Assembly: GCA_016791085.1 (NCBI GenBank)
Contig: JAEUNN010000542.1
Location: 1 to 10,320, forward strand
DNA length: 10,320 nt
From: Rhodocyclaceae bacterium
Lineage (GTDB): Bacteria > Pseudomonadota > Gammaproteobacteria > Burkholderiales > Rhodocyclaceae
Direction: 5' to 3'
Position 1 is the stretch's first letter; each line of letters starts with the position of its first letter. The notes beneath the pieces are model-generated. The model saw only the letters and a list, made by a program, of their open reading frames with translations, was not told the origin of the DNA and did no database searches. Below, piece by piece: positions 1 through 5,930 of the stretch. The translations under genes were made by a program, and so were the position numbers.

Positions 1-263
1 ACGCCGTCTTCGAGCTGGATTTTCCAGCTGTGCAAGGGGCAGGTAACCAGCTTGCCATGCACGATGCCCTGCGACAGCGGCCCGCCCTTGTGCGGGCACT
101 TGTCGTGCAGCGCGAACACGTCATTTTCGGAATTGCGGAAAATCGCGATATCGCCGGAGGCCGAGCGCACCACGCGCGATCCCAGTACGGGAATATCGGT
201 CAGCAGGCATACACGTTTCCAGTTGCCGACGCTCGGCTCGGGGGATTTGACTTCAGCTTCCAT
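1..263 (-). CDS. nirD: NirD, nitrite reductase small subunit (partial, C-terminus beyond left edge)
   Basis: Small subunit of the cytoplasmic NAD(P)H-dependent nitrite reductase, which partners NirB in reducing nitrite to ammonium. The reverse strand reads from an ATG at 263 for 87 codons without a stop and leaves the window. The visible part has a Rieske-type [2Fe-2S] fold signature: CPHKGG (Cys56, His58) and CPLHSW (Cys75, His78), so all four cluster ligands are present. From family knowledge, some enterobacterial NirD proteins keep the fold but lack the ligands; this one should bind a cluster. The start lies 5 nt after the nirB stop (269-271), and a GAGG inside the 3' end of nirB sits about 10 nt upstream of the ATG. 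The two genes are therefore one transcript, probably translationally coupled. Identification is firm; only the C-terminus is unseen. Confidence 0.93.
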   Translation of the reverse strand, partial: MEAEVKSPEPSVGNWKRVCLLTDIPVLGSRVVRSASGDIAIFRNSENDVFALHDKCPHKGGPLSQGIVHGKLVTCPLHSWKIQLEDG

Positions 264-268
264 GGCTT

Positions 269-2710
269 TCAAACCTCGATGATTTCGAATTCACGCTTGA
301 CCGGGGTCGCCGTGACCGCTTCCGAACGTTCCGCCCACGGGTCTTTGTAACCCTGCAAGGCGTACAGCAGGCGCTCATACAAGGCCTTGCGGTTGGCTTC
401 GTCGTCCACCACGAGTTTCTTGACGTGGTCGAGGCCGACGCGTTCGACGTAATGCACGGTGCGCTCCAGGTAAAAACCTTCTTCGCGGTACAGCTGCAGG
501 AAGGCGCCGGACATTTCGAGCACTTCTTCGTCCGTCTTGACCTTGCACAGGAATTGCGCGACCTCGGTCTTGATGCCGCCGTTGCCGGCGACGTACAGTT
601 CGTAGCCGGAATCCACGCCTATCACGCCCACGTCCTTGATGCCGGATTCGGCGCAATTGCGCGGGCAGCCGGATACCGCCAGTTTCACCTTGTGCGGGCT
701 CCACATGCCGAACAGCATTTTTTCCAGCTTCACACCCAAGCTCATGGAAAGCTGGGTGCCGAAGCGGCAATGTTCGGCGCCTACGCAGGTTTTCACGGTA
801 CGGATGGATTTGCCGTAGGCGTGGCCGGACGGGATGCCGAGGTCTTTCCAGACACCGGGCAAATCCTCTTTCTTGATGCCCAGCAGGTCGATACGCTGGC
901 CGCCGGTCACCTTGACGGTGGGCACCTTGTACTTGTCCGCCACGTCGGCGATGCGGCGCAGTTCGTCGGGCGTGGTCAGGCCGCCCCACATGCGCGGCAC
1001 CACCGAGAAGGTGCCGTCCTTCTGGATGTTGGCGTGGGCGCGCTCGTTGATGAAGCGGCTTTGCGGATCGTCCTCGGCTTCGTGCGGCCAGGTGGAAATG
1101 CAGTAATAGTTGATGGCCGGGCGGCAGGTGGCGCAGCCGTTGGGCGTTTTCCAGGCCATGAAGTGCATGGCCGTGGCCACCGACAGCAACTTCTGTTCGC
1201 GTATGGTTTTGCGCACCTCGCCGTGCGACAGGTCGGTACAGCCGCAGACCGGCTTGCTGTGCGTGTCGGCCGGCTGGTAGGCGCCACCCACGCAGGAAGC
1301 CAGAATCTGTTCGACCAGGCCGGTACAGGAGCCGCAGGAACTGGAGGCCTTTGTATGCTTGCGCACGTCTTCCAGCGAGAACAGGCCCTTTTCCGTGATG
1401 GCCTTGACGATGGTGCCCTTGCACACGCCGTTGCAGCCGCACACTTCGGCCGTGTCGGGCAGGCTGGCGGCGCTGTTGGCGCCCTTGTGGCCGGTATCGC
1501 CCAGGTGGGTCTTGCCGAACATCAGGTGGTCGCGCATGTCCTGGATGTCCTGCTTGTCCTTGAGCAGCTGGAAGTACCAGCTGCCATCCACCGTGTCGCC
1601 GTACATGACCGCGCCGATCAGGCGGTTGTCCTTCAGCACCAGCTTCTTGTAGACGCCGCCGGCGGGGTCCTGCAGGATGATTTCGTCGGCGTCGGAATTA
1701 CCCATGAAGTCGCCGGCCGAAAACAGATCGATGCCGGTCACCTTGAGTTTGGTCGAGGTGACCGAACCCTGGTAGCGGCCTATGCCGTACATGGCCAGAT
1801 GGTTGGCGGCCACCTTGGCCTGTTCGAACAGCGGCGCGACCAGACCGTAGGCGATGCCGCGGTGGCTGGCGCATTCGCCCACGGCGTAAATGCGCGGATC
1901 GAAGGTCTGCATCGTGTCATTCACCACGATGCCGCGATTGCAGTGCAGGCCGCAGGATTCCGCCAGCGCGGTATTGGGGCGGATGCCGACCGCCATGACC
2001 ACGATGTCGGCCGGGATGGTTTGGCCGTCCTTGAACTTGATCGCGCTGACGCGGCCGGATTCGCCGGCCACCAGTTCCGCGGTCTGGCGTTCGAGCAGGA
2101 ACTTGAGGCCCTTGTTTTCCAGCGATTTCTGCAGCATGCCGGCGGCCACGCGATCGAGCTGGCGTTCCATTAGCCAGGGCATCACGTGCACCACGGTCAC
2201 GTCCATGCCGCGCAGTTTGAGGCCATTGGCCGCTTCCAGGCCGAGCAGGCCGCCGCCGATTACCACCGCGTGCTTGTAGCTGCGCGCGGCGTCTATCATT
2301 TCGTCGGTGTCCTTGATGTCGCGATAGCTGATGACGCCCGGCAAATCCTTGCCCGGCACCGGCAGCATGAAGGGGTTGGAGCCGGTCGCGAGCAGCAGGC
2401 GGTCGTATTCCGCCACCGTGCCGTCGGCCGCATACACCTTGCGCGCGCGCCGGTCTATGCGCGTGATGGTTTTGCCGGTGTGGAGCGTGATGCCGTTGTC
2501 GGCATACCAGGCGAGATCGTTGAGGATAATGTCCTGGATGGTCATTTCGCCCGCCAATACGGGCGACAGCAGGATGCGGTTGTAATTGGGATGGGGCTCG
2601 CTGCCGAACACGGTGATTTCGTACAGATCGGGTGCCAGCTTCAACAGCTCTTCCAGCGTGCGGCAGCCGGCCATGCCGTTACCCACCATTACCAGTTTCA
2701 GTTTCCTCAT
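269..2710 (-). CDS. nirB: NirB, NAD(P)H-dependent nitrite reductase large subunit (siroheme)
   Basis: Large catalytic subunit (813 aa) of cytoplasmic assimilatory-type nitrite reductase: nitrite plus NAD(P)H to ammonium. Domains in order: FAD-binding fold with GNGMAG at 10-15; NAD(P)H-binding GGGLLGLEAA at about 152-161; first BFD-like [2Fe-2S] domain with Cys424, Cys426, Cys459, Cys462; second BFD-like domain with Cys489, Cys491, Cys526, Cys529; then the nitrite/sulfite reductase hemoprotein region with TGGQRIDLLG (602-611). The siroheme-[4Fe-4S] ligands are Cys642/Cys648 (CVGAEHC) and Cys682/Cys686 (CPRNC). Length is close to the roughly 800-850 aa usual for the family. The start at 2710 gives the FAD motif the normal N-terminal position and has GAGGAAG about 8 nt upstream. 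The frame stays open another 183 codons upstream, but that part is low-complexity and runs through the promoter, so it is not coding. nirD follows after 5 nt. Confidence 0.97.
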   Translation of the reverse strand: MRKLKLVMVGNGMAGCRTLEELLKLAPDLYEITVFGSEPHPNYNRILLSPVLAGEMTIQDIILNDLAWYADNGITLHTGKTITRIDRRARKVYAADGTVAEYDRLLLATGSNPFMLPVPGKDLPGVISYRDIKDTDEMIDAARSYKHAVVIGGGLLGLEAANGLKLRGMDVTVVHVMPWLMERQLDRVAAGMLQKSLENKGLKFLLERQTAELVAGESGRVSAIKFKDGQTIPADIVVMAVGIRPNTALAESCGLHCNRGIVVNDTMQTFDPRIYAVGECASHRGIAYGLVAPLFEQAKVAANHLAMYGIGRYQGSVTSTKLKVTGIDLFSAGDFMGNSDADEIILQDPAGGVYKKLVLKDNRLIGAVMYGDTVDGSWYFQLLKDKQDIQDMRDHLMFGKTHLGDTGHKGANSAASLPDTAEVCGCNGVCKGTIVKAITEKGLFSLEDVRKHTKASSSCGSCTGLVEQILASCVGGAYQPADTHSKPVCGCTDLSHGEVRKTIREQKLLSVATAMHFMAWKTPNGCATCRPAINYYCISTWPHEAEDDPQSRFINERAHANIQKDGTFSVVPRMWGGLTTPDELRRIADVADKYKVPTVKVTGGQRIDLLGIKKEDLPGVWKDLGIPSGHAYGKSIRTVKTCVGAEHCRFGTQLSMSLGVKLEKMLFGMWSPHKVKLAVSGCPRNCAESGIKDVGVIGVDSGYELYVAGNGGIKTEVAQFLCKVKTDEEVLEMSGAFLQLYREEGFYLERTVHYVERVGLDHVKKLVVDDEANRKALYERLLYALQGYKDPWAERSEAVTATPVKREFEIIEV

Positions 2711-2879
2711 TCCATCTTCCTCACTGACAAAGTCGAAATTCGCGTTTGCAGCGGCCGTTCCGCATGCGGGGCCGCAGTCCAGTTGCTTGCTGCCTTGCGC
2801 CGGCCACCTGTTGGTGCGTCCGGCCCGGTTTTCCGGGTTGGGGCCGGATTGGTGTTCCGGTCCAGGCAAAATCCGTTGC
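2711..2879 (-). other. Predicted nirBD 5' untranslated leader (about 170 nt), GC-rich and structured
   Basis: Stretch between the expected transcription start of the sigma-54 promoter (about 2879) and the nirB ATG. It holds an inverted repeat CCGGCCC/GGGCCGG (2820-2826 with 2841-2847), inside which lies a 5-bp stem with an AAAA tetraloop in the RNA (2824-2828 with 2833-2837). Nearer nirB is a second structure, GCGGCC/GGCCGC (2751-2756 with 2770-2775), enclosing the self-complementary CCGCATGCGG (2760-2769). No poly-U tract follows either hairpin, so neither is a canonical intrinsic terminator. I see no peptide-coding frame with a ribosome site. A regulatory role is possible but not shown. Confidence 0.45.
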
Positions 2880-2888
2880 ATGCGATAA

Positions 2889-2904
2889 AGCAAATGGCGT
2901 GCCA
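2889..2904 (-). promoter_or_regulatory. Sigma-54 (RpoN) promoter of nirBD
   Basis: The reverse strand reads TGGCACGCCATTTGCT, which matches the sigma-54 -24/-12 consensus (TGGCACG-N4-TTGCW) at every defined position, with the correct spacing between GG and GC. Transcription would start near 2879, leaving a leader of about 170 nt before nirB. It lies about 117 bp downstream of the NtrC palindrome at 2989-3003, a normal enhancer distance. The match, orientation and enhancer together make this a strong call. Confidence 0.88.
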
Positions 2905-2988
2905 TGCACCAAGTGTGGGCATTTTGGCGGTTTTTCGAGGAAGTCTGGAAATGTCGGCGAGCTTGGTCACAAAAAAGCGCGCAGAATC

Positions 2989-3003
2989 GCACCAATATGG
3001 TGC
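2989..3003. promoter_or_regulatory. NtrC (GlnG) enhancer binding site
   Basis: GCACCAATATGGTGC is a perfect 6+3+6 inverted repeat with the NtrC half-sites GCACCA and TGGTGC. It has the same layout as the strong NtrC sites upstream of enterobacterial glnA. Its centre is about 117 bp upstream of the predicted sigma-54 start. A weaker overlapping match (GCCTAATTGCGGTGC, 3002-3016, 8 of 12 half-site bases) may extend it. The implied regulation is activation of nirBD by phosphorylated NtrC under nitrogen limitation. Confidence 0.85.
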
Positions 3004-3073
3004 CTAATTGCGGTGCGGAGGATTTTTCAGCGCCCGCGTTGTGGCGCCGCAGTGCCCCGAAAGCGTGATCTGT

Positions 3074-3088
3074 GCACCAGCATGAGGC
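3074..3088. promoter_or_regulatory. Possible second, weaker NtrC site
   Basis: GCACCAGCATGAGGC keeps one perfect NtrC half-site and four of six bases of the other, with the same 3-bp centre. Its centre lies 85 bp (about eight helical turns) from the strong site, and so on a similar face of the helix. NtrC enhancers commonly contain two sites for cooperative binding. The match is imperfect and could be chance. Confidence 0.35.
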
Positions 3089-3143
3089 GCGGCTTGCGGG
3101 CGGGTTTCGCGGTGGTGCGCAACACACCGTCACGCTGCGGGTT

Positions 3144-3191
3144 GCGGCCGGCGCCGGGCTCCGCCTCGCTGCGGGGACGACGGCCGGCCGC
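3144..3191 (-). repeat. Large inverted repeat downstream of maoC-like gene
   Basis: A perfect 9-bp inverted repeat GCGGCCGGC/GCCGGCCGC (3144-3152 with 3183-3191) encloses a smaller stem CCGC/GCGG (3161-3164 with 3171-3174). It begins about 10 nt past the stop of the maoC-like gene. The fold could protect or end that transcript, but no U-tract follows, so an intrinsic terminator is not supported. High GC content makes such repeats easier to find by chance. Confidence 0.35.
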
Positions 3192-3200
3192 TGCGACGGC

Positions 3201-3665
3201 TCAGGACCTGGAGGCGCCCGGCCCGTGGTAGCGGTTGTTCTGCACCAGCATTTTTGCATTCGCCTGGGCGACTTCGCGGCCGTCCTGATTGGCGCACGCG
3301 CCGGACAGGGTGACCACGCCGCCGTCCTTGTTGGGTTTGTCTTCCATGGCGGTGATGGTCCAGGTCACGGCCAGTGTGTCGCCGGCACGCACCGGCAGCA
3401 GAAAACGGCAACTGTGTTCGAGATAGGCGACCGCCGTGCCGTGGAACACCAGGCCGAGCGCGGACGCCATATATGAACTGGTCAGATAGCCGTGCGCGAT
3501 GCGCCCCTTGAAGCGCGAACGCTCGGCAAACGCCTGATCCGTATGCAGCGGGTTGAAATCACCGAACAGCCCGGCACCCAATACGATATGGGTCTCCGTA
3601 AGGGTCATGCTCGTGGCAAAATTGTCGCCTACCGCAACCTCGTCGTATCCGCGTCCCGCGTACAT
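3201..3665 (-). CDS. MaoC-like (R)-specific enoyl-CoA hydratase family protein
   Basis: A 154-aa single hot-dog-fold protein of the MaoC dehydratase family, which hydrates enoyl-CoA-type thioesters in fatty-acid or polyhydroxyalkanoate metabolism. The hydratase-2 motif is clear: FGDFNPLHTDQAFAE at 34-48 with the catalytic pair Asp36 and His41, followed by the usual RIAHGYLTSS (55-64). The length fits one hot-dog domain plus a short tail. The ATG at 3665 is preceded by AGGAGAGGAAAG, a good ribosome site. The gene is divergent from the phosphatase and separated by about 490 nt from nirB on the same strand, so it is probably its own transcription unit. The substrate cannot be read from the sequence; PhaJ-like or other acyl-CoA roles are possible. 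Confidence 0.88.
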   Translation of the reverse strand: MYAGRGYDEVAVGDNFATSMTLTETHIVLGAGLFGDFNPLHTDQAFAERSRFKGRIAHGYLTSSYMASALGLVFHGTAVAYLEHSCRFLLPVRAGDTLAVTWTITAMEDKPNKDGGVVTLSGACANQDGREVAQANAKMLVQNNRYHGPGASRS

Positions 3666-3709
3666 GATGGCTTTCCTCTCCTGGTGGCTGCAATCCGACC
3701 GCCGCGCCG

Positions 3710-3726
3710 TTCCGGCCTGGCCGGAA
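3710..3726. promoter_or_regulatory. Candidate operator: perfect 17-bp palindrome between divergent genes
   Basis: TTCCGGCCTGGCCGGAA is a perfect inverted repeat of 8-bp arms around one base, 45-61 bp upstream of the maoC-like start. On the minus strand it abuts TACAAT (3731-3726), a one-mismatch -10 box. The palindrome would therefore cover the start point of maoC transcription, the usual place for a repressor operator. I see no convincing -35 box, and the regulator is unknown. Confidence 0.4.
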
Positions 3727-3800
3727 TTGTACGGCGCGATGCCAGGTGAATGTGCGTCGCCCGTGCAGCAATCGACGCTGCCGGCTGGGGGGGTTCGGGC

Positions 3801-3819
3801 TAGAATGCCCGGCTACAAT
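3801..3819 (+). promoter_or_regulatory. Possible -10 region(s) for the PP2C phosphatase gene
   Basis: Two -10-like hexamers face the phosphatase gene: TAGAAT at 3801-3806, inside GGGCTAGAATGCCC, and TACAAT at 3814-3819. No good -35 box lies 16-18 bp upstream of either. A start from the second would give a leader of about 28 nt. Weak evidence, given for orientation only. Confidence 0.3.
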
Positions 3820-3825
3820 CTGGTT

Positions 3826-3841
3826 GGGCAAGGTTTTGCCC
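3826..3841 (+). promoter_or_regulatory. Hairpin in the phosphatase 5' leader
   Basis: GGGCAAGGTTTTGCCC is a perfect 6-bp stem with a GGTT loop, ending 12 nt before the ATG at 3854. It occupies the place where a Shine-Dalgarno would be expected, and no clear one is present (GGTTTTGCGAGC precedes the ATG). It may affect initiation, or may indicate a leaderless-like or weak start. Confidence 0.35.
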
Positions 3842-3853
3842 GGTTTTGCGAGC

Positions 3854-4705
3854 ATGGGACTGCAAATCGATAGCTGTGTGGCGCAGCACATCGGTGACCG
3901 CTCCGAGCAGCAGGATCGCGCCGCACTGTTTCCGCACTCCAAACGCCGCGGAATGCTGGTTGCGGTTCTTGCCGACGGTATGGGGGGCCATACCGGCGGC
4001 GCGATGGCTGCGGAACAGGTCATCATCAAGGCACGGGATAATTTCGAGGTTTTCGCGCCCAGCGTGGAAAGCCCGCGCGATCTGCTCAAGGGCGTGATCG
4101 AGGAAGCGCACGTGGTAATCAAGCTCACGCGCTTCACCTCGGAAAAAGAGCCGCACAGCACCGCCTGCGTATTGCTCATGCAGGCCAACCGCGTCGATTG
4201 GGCGCACTGCGGCGATTCGCGCATTTACCATTTTCGCGGCGACAAACTGGTGCGGCGTACGACCGACCACTCTTTCGTCGAAGAAATGACGCGCCAGGGC
4301 AAGCTCACGCCGGAACAGGCGCGCCGCCATCCGCAAAAAAACCTGCTGCTGCATTGCCTGGGCTCGCCGCGCGAGCCGCGTTGCGATTTCGGCGATGCGG
4401 TCGAGTTGGGCGACGGCGACAGCTTCCTGCTTTGTTCGGACGGCCTGTGGGCCTATTTCACCGACGAAGAACTGGGCGGCGTGCTGTCCGTGAATACGGC
4501 GCGCGAAGCGGCCGAAATTCTGGTGCAGCGCGCGCGCGACCGCGGCCGCCCGACCGGCGACAACCTGTCGCTGGTCATCATCAAGCTGGTCGATCCGGAT
4601 GCGCGCCAGCGCGAACAGATGCGCCGCATGCAGGAATTGCGCAACCATCCCCTGGCGGCCAAACTGGGCCTCACCACCGATCCCGACAAGCGCCGCAAGC
4701 AGTAA
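3854..4705 (+). CDS. PP2C-family serine/threonine protein phosphatase
   Basis: A 283-aa cytoplasmic metal-dependent Ser/Thr phosphatase of the PP2C (PstP/Stp1-like) family. The ordered motifs are RSEQQDR (16-22, with metal-ligand Asp21), LADGMGGHTGG (39-49, Asp41), CGDSRIY (119-125, Asp121), CSDGLW (194-199, Asp196) and GDNLSL (235-240, Asp236), so the metal centre appears complete. The first motif has Glu-Gln-Gln where Asn-Glu is common just before the Asp. The C-terminus beyond about 250 is basic and polar, with no membrane segment. The start at 3854 puts the first motif at its normal position, but the ribosome site is poor and the frame stays open upstream to 3746, so the start is uncertain. 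No Ser/Thr kinase is adjacent, so its partner is unknown. Confidence 0.9.
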   Translation: MGLQIDSCVAQHIGDRSEQQDRAALFPHSKRRGMLVAVLADGMGGHTGGAMAAEQVIIKARDNFEVFAPSVESPRDLLKGVIEEAHVVIKLTRFTSEKEPHSTACVLLMQANRVDWAHCGDSRIYHFRGDKLVRRTTDHSFVEEMTRQGKLTPEQARRHPQKNLLLHCLGSPREPRCDFGDAVELGDGDSFLLCSDGLWAYFTDEELGGVLSVNTAREAAEILVQRARDRGRPTGDNLSLVIIKLVDPDARQREQMRRMQELRNHPLAAKLGLTTDPDKRRKQ

Positions 4706-4721
4706 GCGCGGTGCGCCGCGC
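4706..4721. terminator. Hairpin in the convergent gap between phosphatase and corA
   Basis: GCGCGGTGCGCCGCGC forms a perfect 6-bp stem with a TGCG loop. It starts on the base after the phosphatase TAA and lies in the 36-nt gap between the two convergent genes. No T-tract follows on either strand, so if it ends transcription it would act with Rho or by blocking, not as a canonical intrinsic terminator. Confidence 0.35.
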
Positions 4722-4741
4722 GGCCATGGTGCCGGTGCCGC

Positions 4742-5809
4742 CTAGCGCAGCCAGTTGCGGCGCCAGAACAGCGCCGCCATGGCGAGCGCAACGCCTGCCA
4801 TCAACCCCAGCGCGATCAAAAAGCCCTGCGCATCATCGAGCAGCGGCATGCTGCGGAAATTCATGCCGAACGTGCCGGCGATCAGCCCGGCCGGCAGAAA
4901 TAGCGTGGTAATCACGGTGAGCGCGCGCAATTCCTGATTCAGGCGGTTCGACACGCTGGACAGGTAAATGTCCAGCATGCCGGCCAGCAGGTCGCGGTGT
5001 GTGTCCAGCGATTCCAGCAGGTGCACGGTGTGGTCATACACGTCGCGCAGGTAAATTTGCGTGGCCGGCCGCAGCAATTCACCGCTCACATGCTGCAACT
5101 GATGGATGGCCTCACGCAGCGGCCAGATCGCCCGGCGCAATTGCAGCGTGACGCGCTTGAGTTCGTGCAGGCGGTGCAGCAGTTCGCGCGAGGGCTGGTC
5201 GAGCAGCATGTCTTCCATGGCGTCGATGCGCTCGCCCAGGCTTTCCATTAGCCCGAAATAGTGGTCGACCATCACGTCCAGCATGGCGTAGGCGATGTAA
5301 TCGGCGCCCTCGCTGCGTATGCGCCGCTTGTCCTGGCGCAGGCGCTCGCGCAGCGGGTCGAACGTGCCGGTCGGGCGTTCCTGGAAGCTCAGCACGAAAT
5401 TCGTGCCCAGCACGATGCTCACCTGTTCCGACAGCACTTCGCTGCCATCGGCATTCATCGTGAGCATGCGCGCCACCAGGTACAGGTAATCGCCGTATTC
5501 CTCGACCTTGGGGCGCTGGTCGGTATTCAGCACGTCTTCCAGCACCAGCGGATGCAGGCCGAAGCGCTCGCCTATTTCGGCCAGAACTTCCGGGTCGTGC
5601 AGGCCATGAACGTTGAGCCACAATGTTTTATGACGAGGCTGATAACTGCGTGAGGCCGCAATCGTTTCGAAATTGTGCTCGGCCAGACCATTGCCGTCGA
5701 ATTCTATGAGGCTGATGCCGGGGCTTGCGGTTTTGCGCTCGCCGAGGTGTACGAGCGAACCTGGCGGCAGGCCAAGTTTGCGTGAGCGCTTGGTTCGGGT
5801 TCTAGCCAT
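4742..5809 (-). CDS. corA: CorA-family magnesium/cobalt (divalent cation) transporter
   Basis: Inner-membrane divalent-cation channel of the CorA family, 355 aa from the ATG at 5809. A long soluble N-terminal region (about 1-295), rich in charged helices such as ESLGERIDAMEDMLL (189-203), precedes two C-terminal membrane segments (about 297-314 and 328-348). The signature Gly-Met-Asn (315-317, in FGMNF) follows the first segment, as expected for the pore entrance, and the chain ends in a short basic tail (RRNWLR). Typical CorA proteins are 310-370 aa. An in-frame TTG at 5818 has AGG about 5 nt upstream and would add three residues, while the ATG has little Shine-Dalgarno, so either start is possible. 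Mg2+ is the likely ion, but some family members export or prefer other metals. Confidence 0.92.
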   Translation of the reverse strand: MARTRTKRSRKLGLPPGSLVHLGERKTASPGISLIEFDGNGLAEHNFETIAASRSYQPRHKTLWLNVHGLHDPEVLAEIGERFGLHPLVLEDVLNTDQRPKVEEYGDYLYLVARMLTMNADGSEVLSEQVSIVLGTNFVLSFQERPTGTFDPLRERLRQDKRRIRSEGADYIAYAMLDVMVDHYFGLMESLGERIDAMEDMLLDQPSRELLHRLHELKRVTLQLRRAIWPLREAIHQLQHVSGELLRPATQIYLRDVYDHTVHLLESLDTHRDLLAGMLDIYLSSVSNRLNQELRALTVITTLFLPAGLIAGTFGMNFRSMPLLDDAQGFLIALGLMAGVALAMAALFWRRNWLR

Positions 5810-5847
5810 GGTTGCCAAAAACGCCTATTATCTTCTCGATCCGTGAA

Positions 5848-5853
5848 ATATTA
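5848..5853 (-). promoter_or_regulatory. Weak candidate -10 box for corA
   Basis: The reverse strand reads TAATAT about 40 nt upstream of the corA ATG, but the hexamer 17 bp upstream (ACTCCC) is not a -35 box. A TTGACG at 5889-5884 is too far away (30-bp spacer). The surrounding 5883-5915 is clearly more AT-rich than the rest of the window and probably holds promoter elements for corA and for the divergent pnt transcript. Confidence 0.2.
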
Positions 5854-5930
5854 CCGGCGTGCGAAACAGAGGGAGTGTTCCGCCGTCAAATAAAAAAATT
5901 CTTTAATCTTCAACAGTTTAGGTGGGGTAA

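Noticed and set aside
425..2173. 582-codon open frame on the plus strand opposite nirB
   Set aside because: Antisense shadow of a GC-rich gene: His/Val/Ala-rich composition with no domains, lying wholly over the well-supported nirB.
2711..2879. NasR/ANTAR two-hairpin antitermination leader
   Set aside because: I looked for paired hairpins with hexaloops having A at position 1 and G at position 4, and for a U-tract terminator. Neither is present.
3239..3253. Further NtrC site inside maoC (GCACCAGCATTTTTG)
   Set aside because: Only one half-site is present; the other half does not match, and the position is inside coding sequence.
2711..3259. N-terminal extension of nirB (183 extra codons in frame)
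   Set aside because: The extra sequence is Arg/Pro/Ala-rich and low-complexity, has no family similarity, overlaps the end of maoC and contains the sigma-54 promoter. The ATG at 2710 has a good ribosome site and gives the standard NirB N-terminus.
3800..4648. 282-codon minus-strand frame opposite the phosphatase
   Set aside because: Antisense shadow. The plus-strand frame has all PP2C motifs, while the opposite frame has none and no ribosome site.
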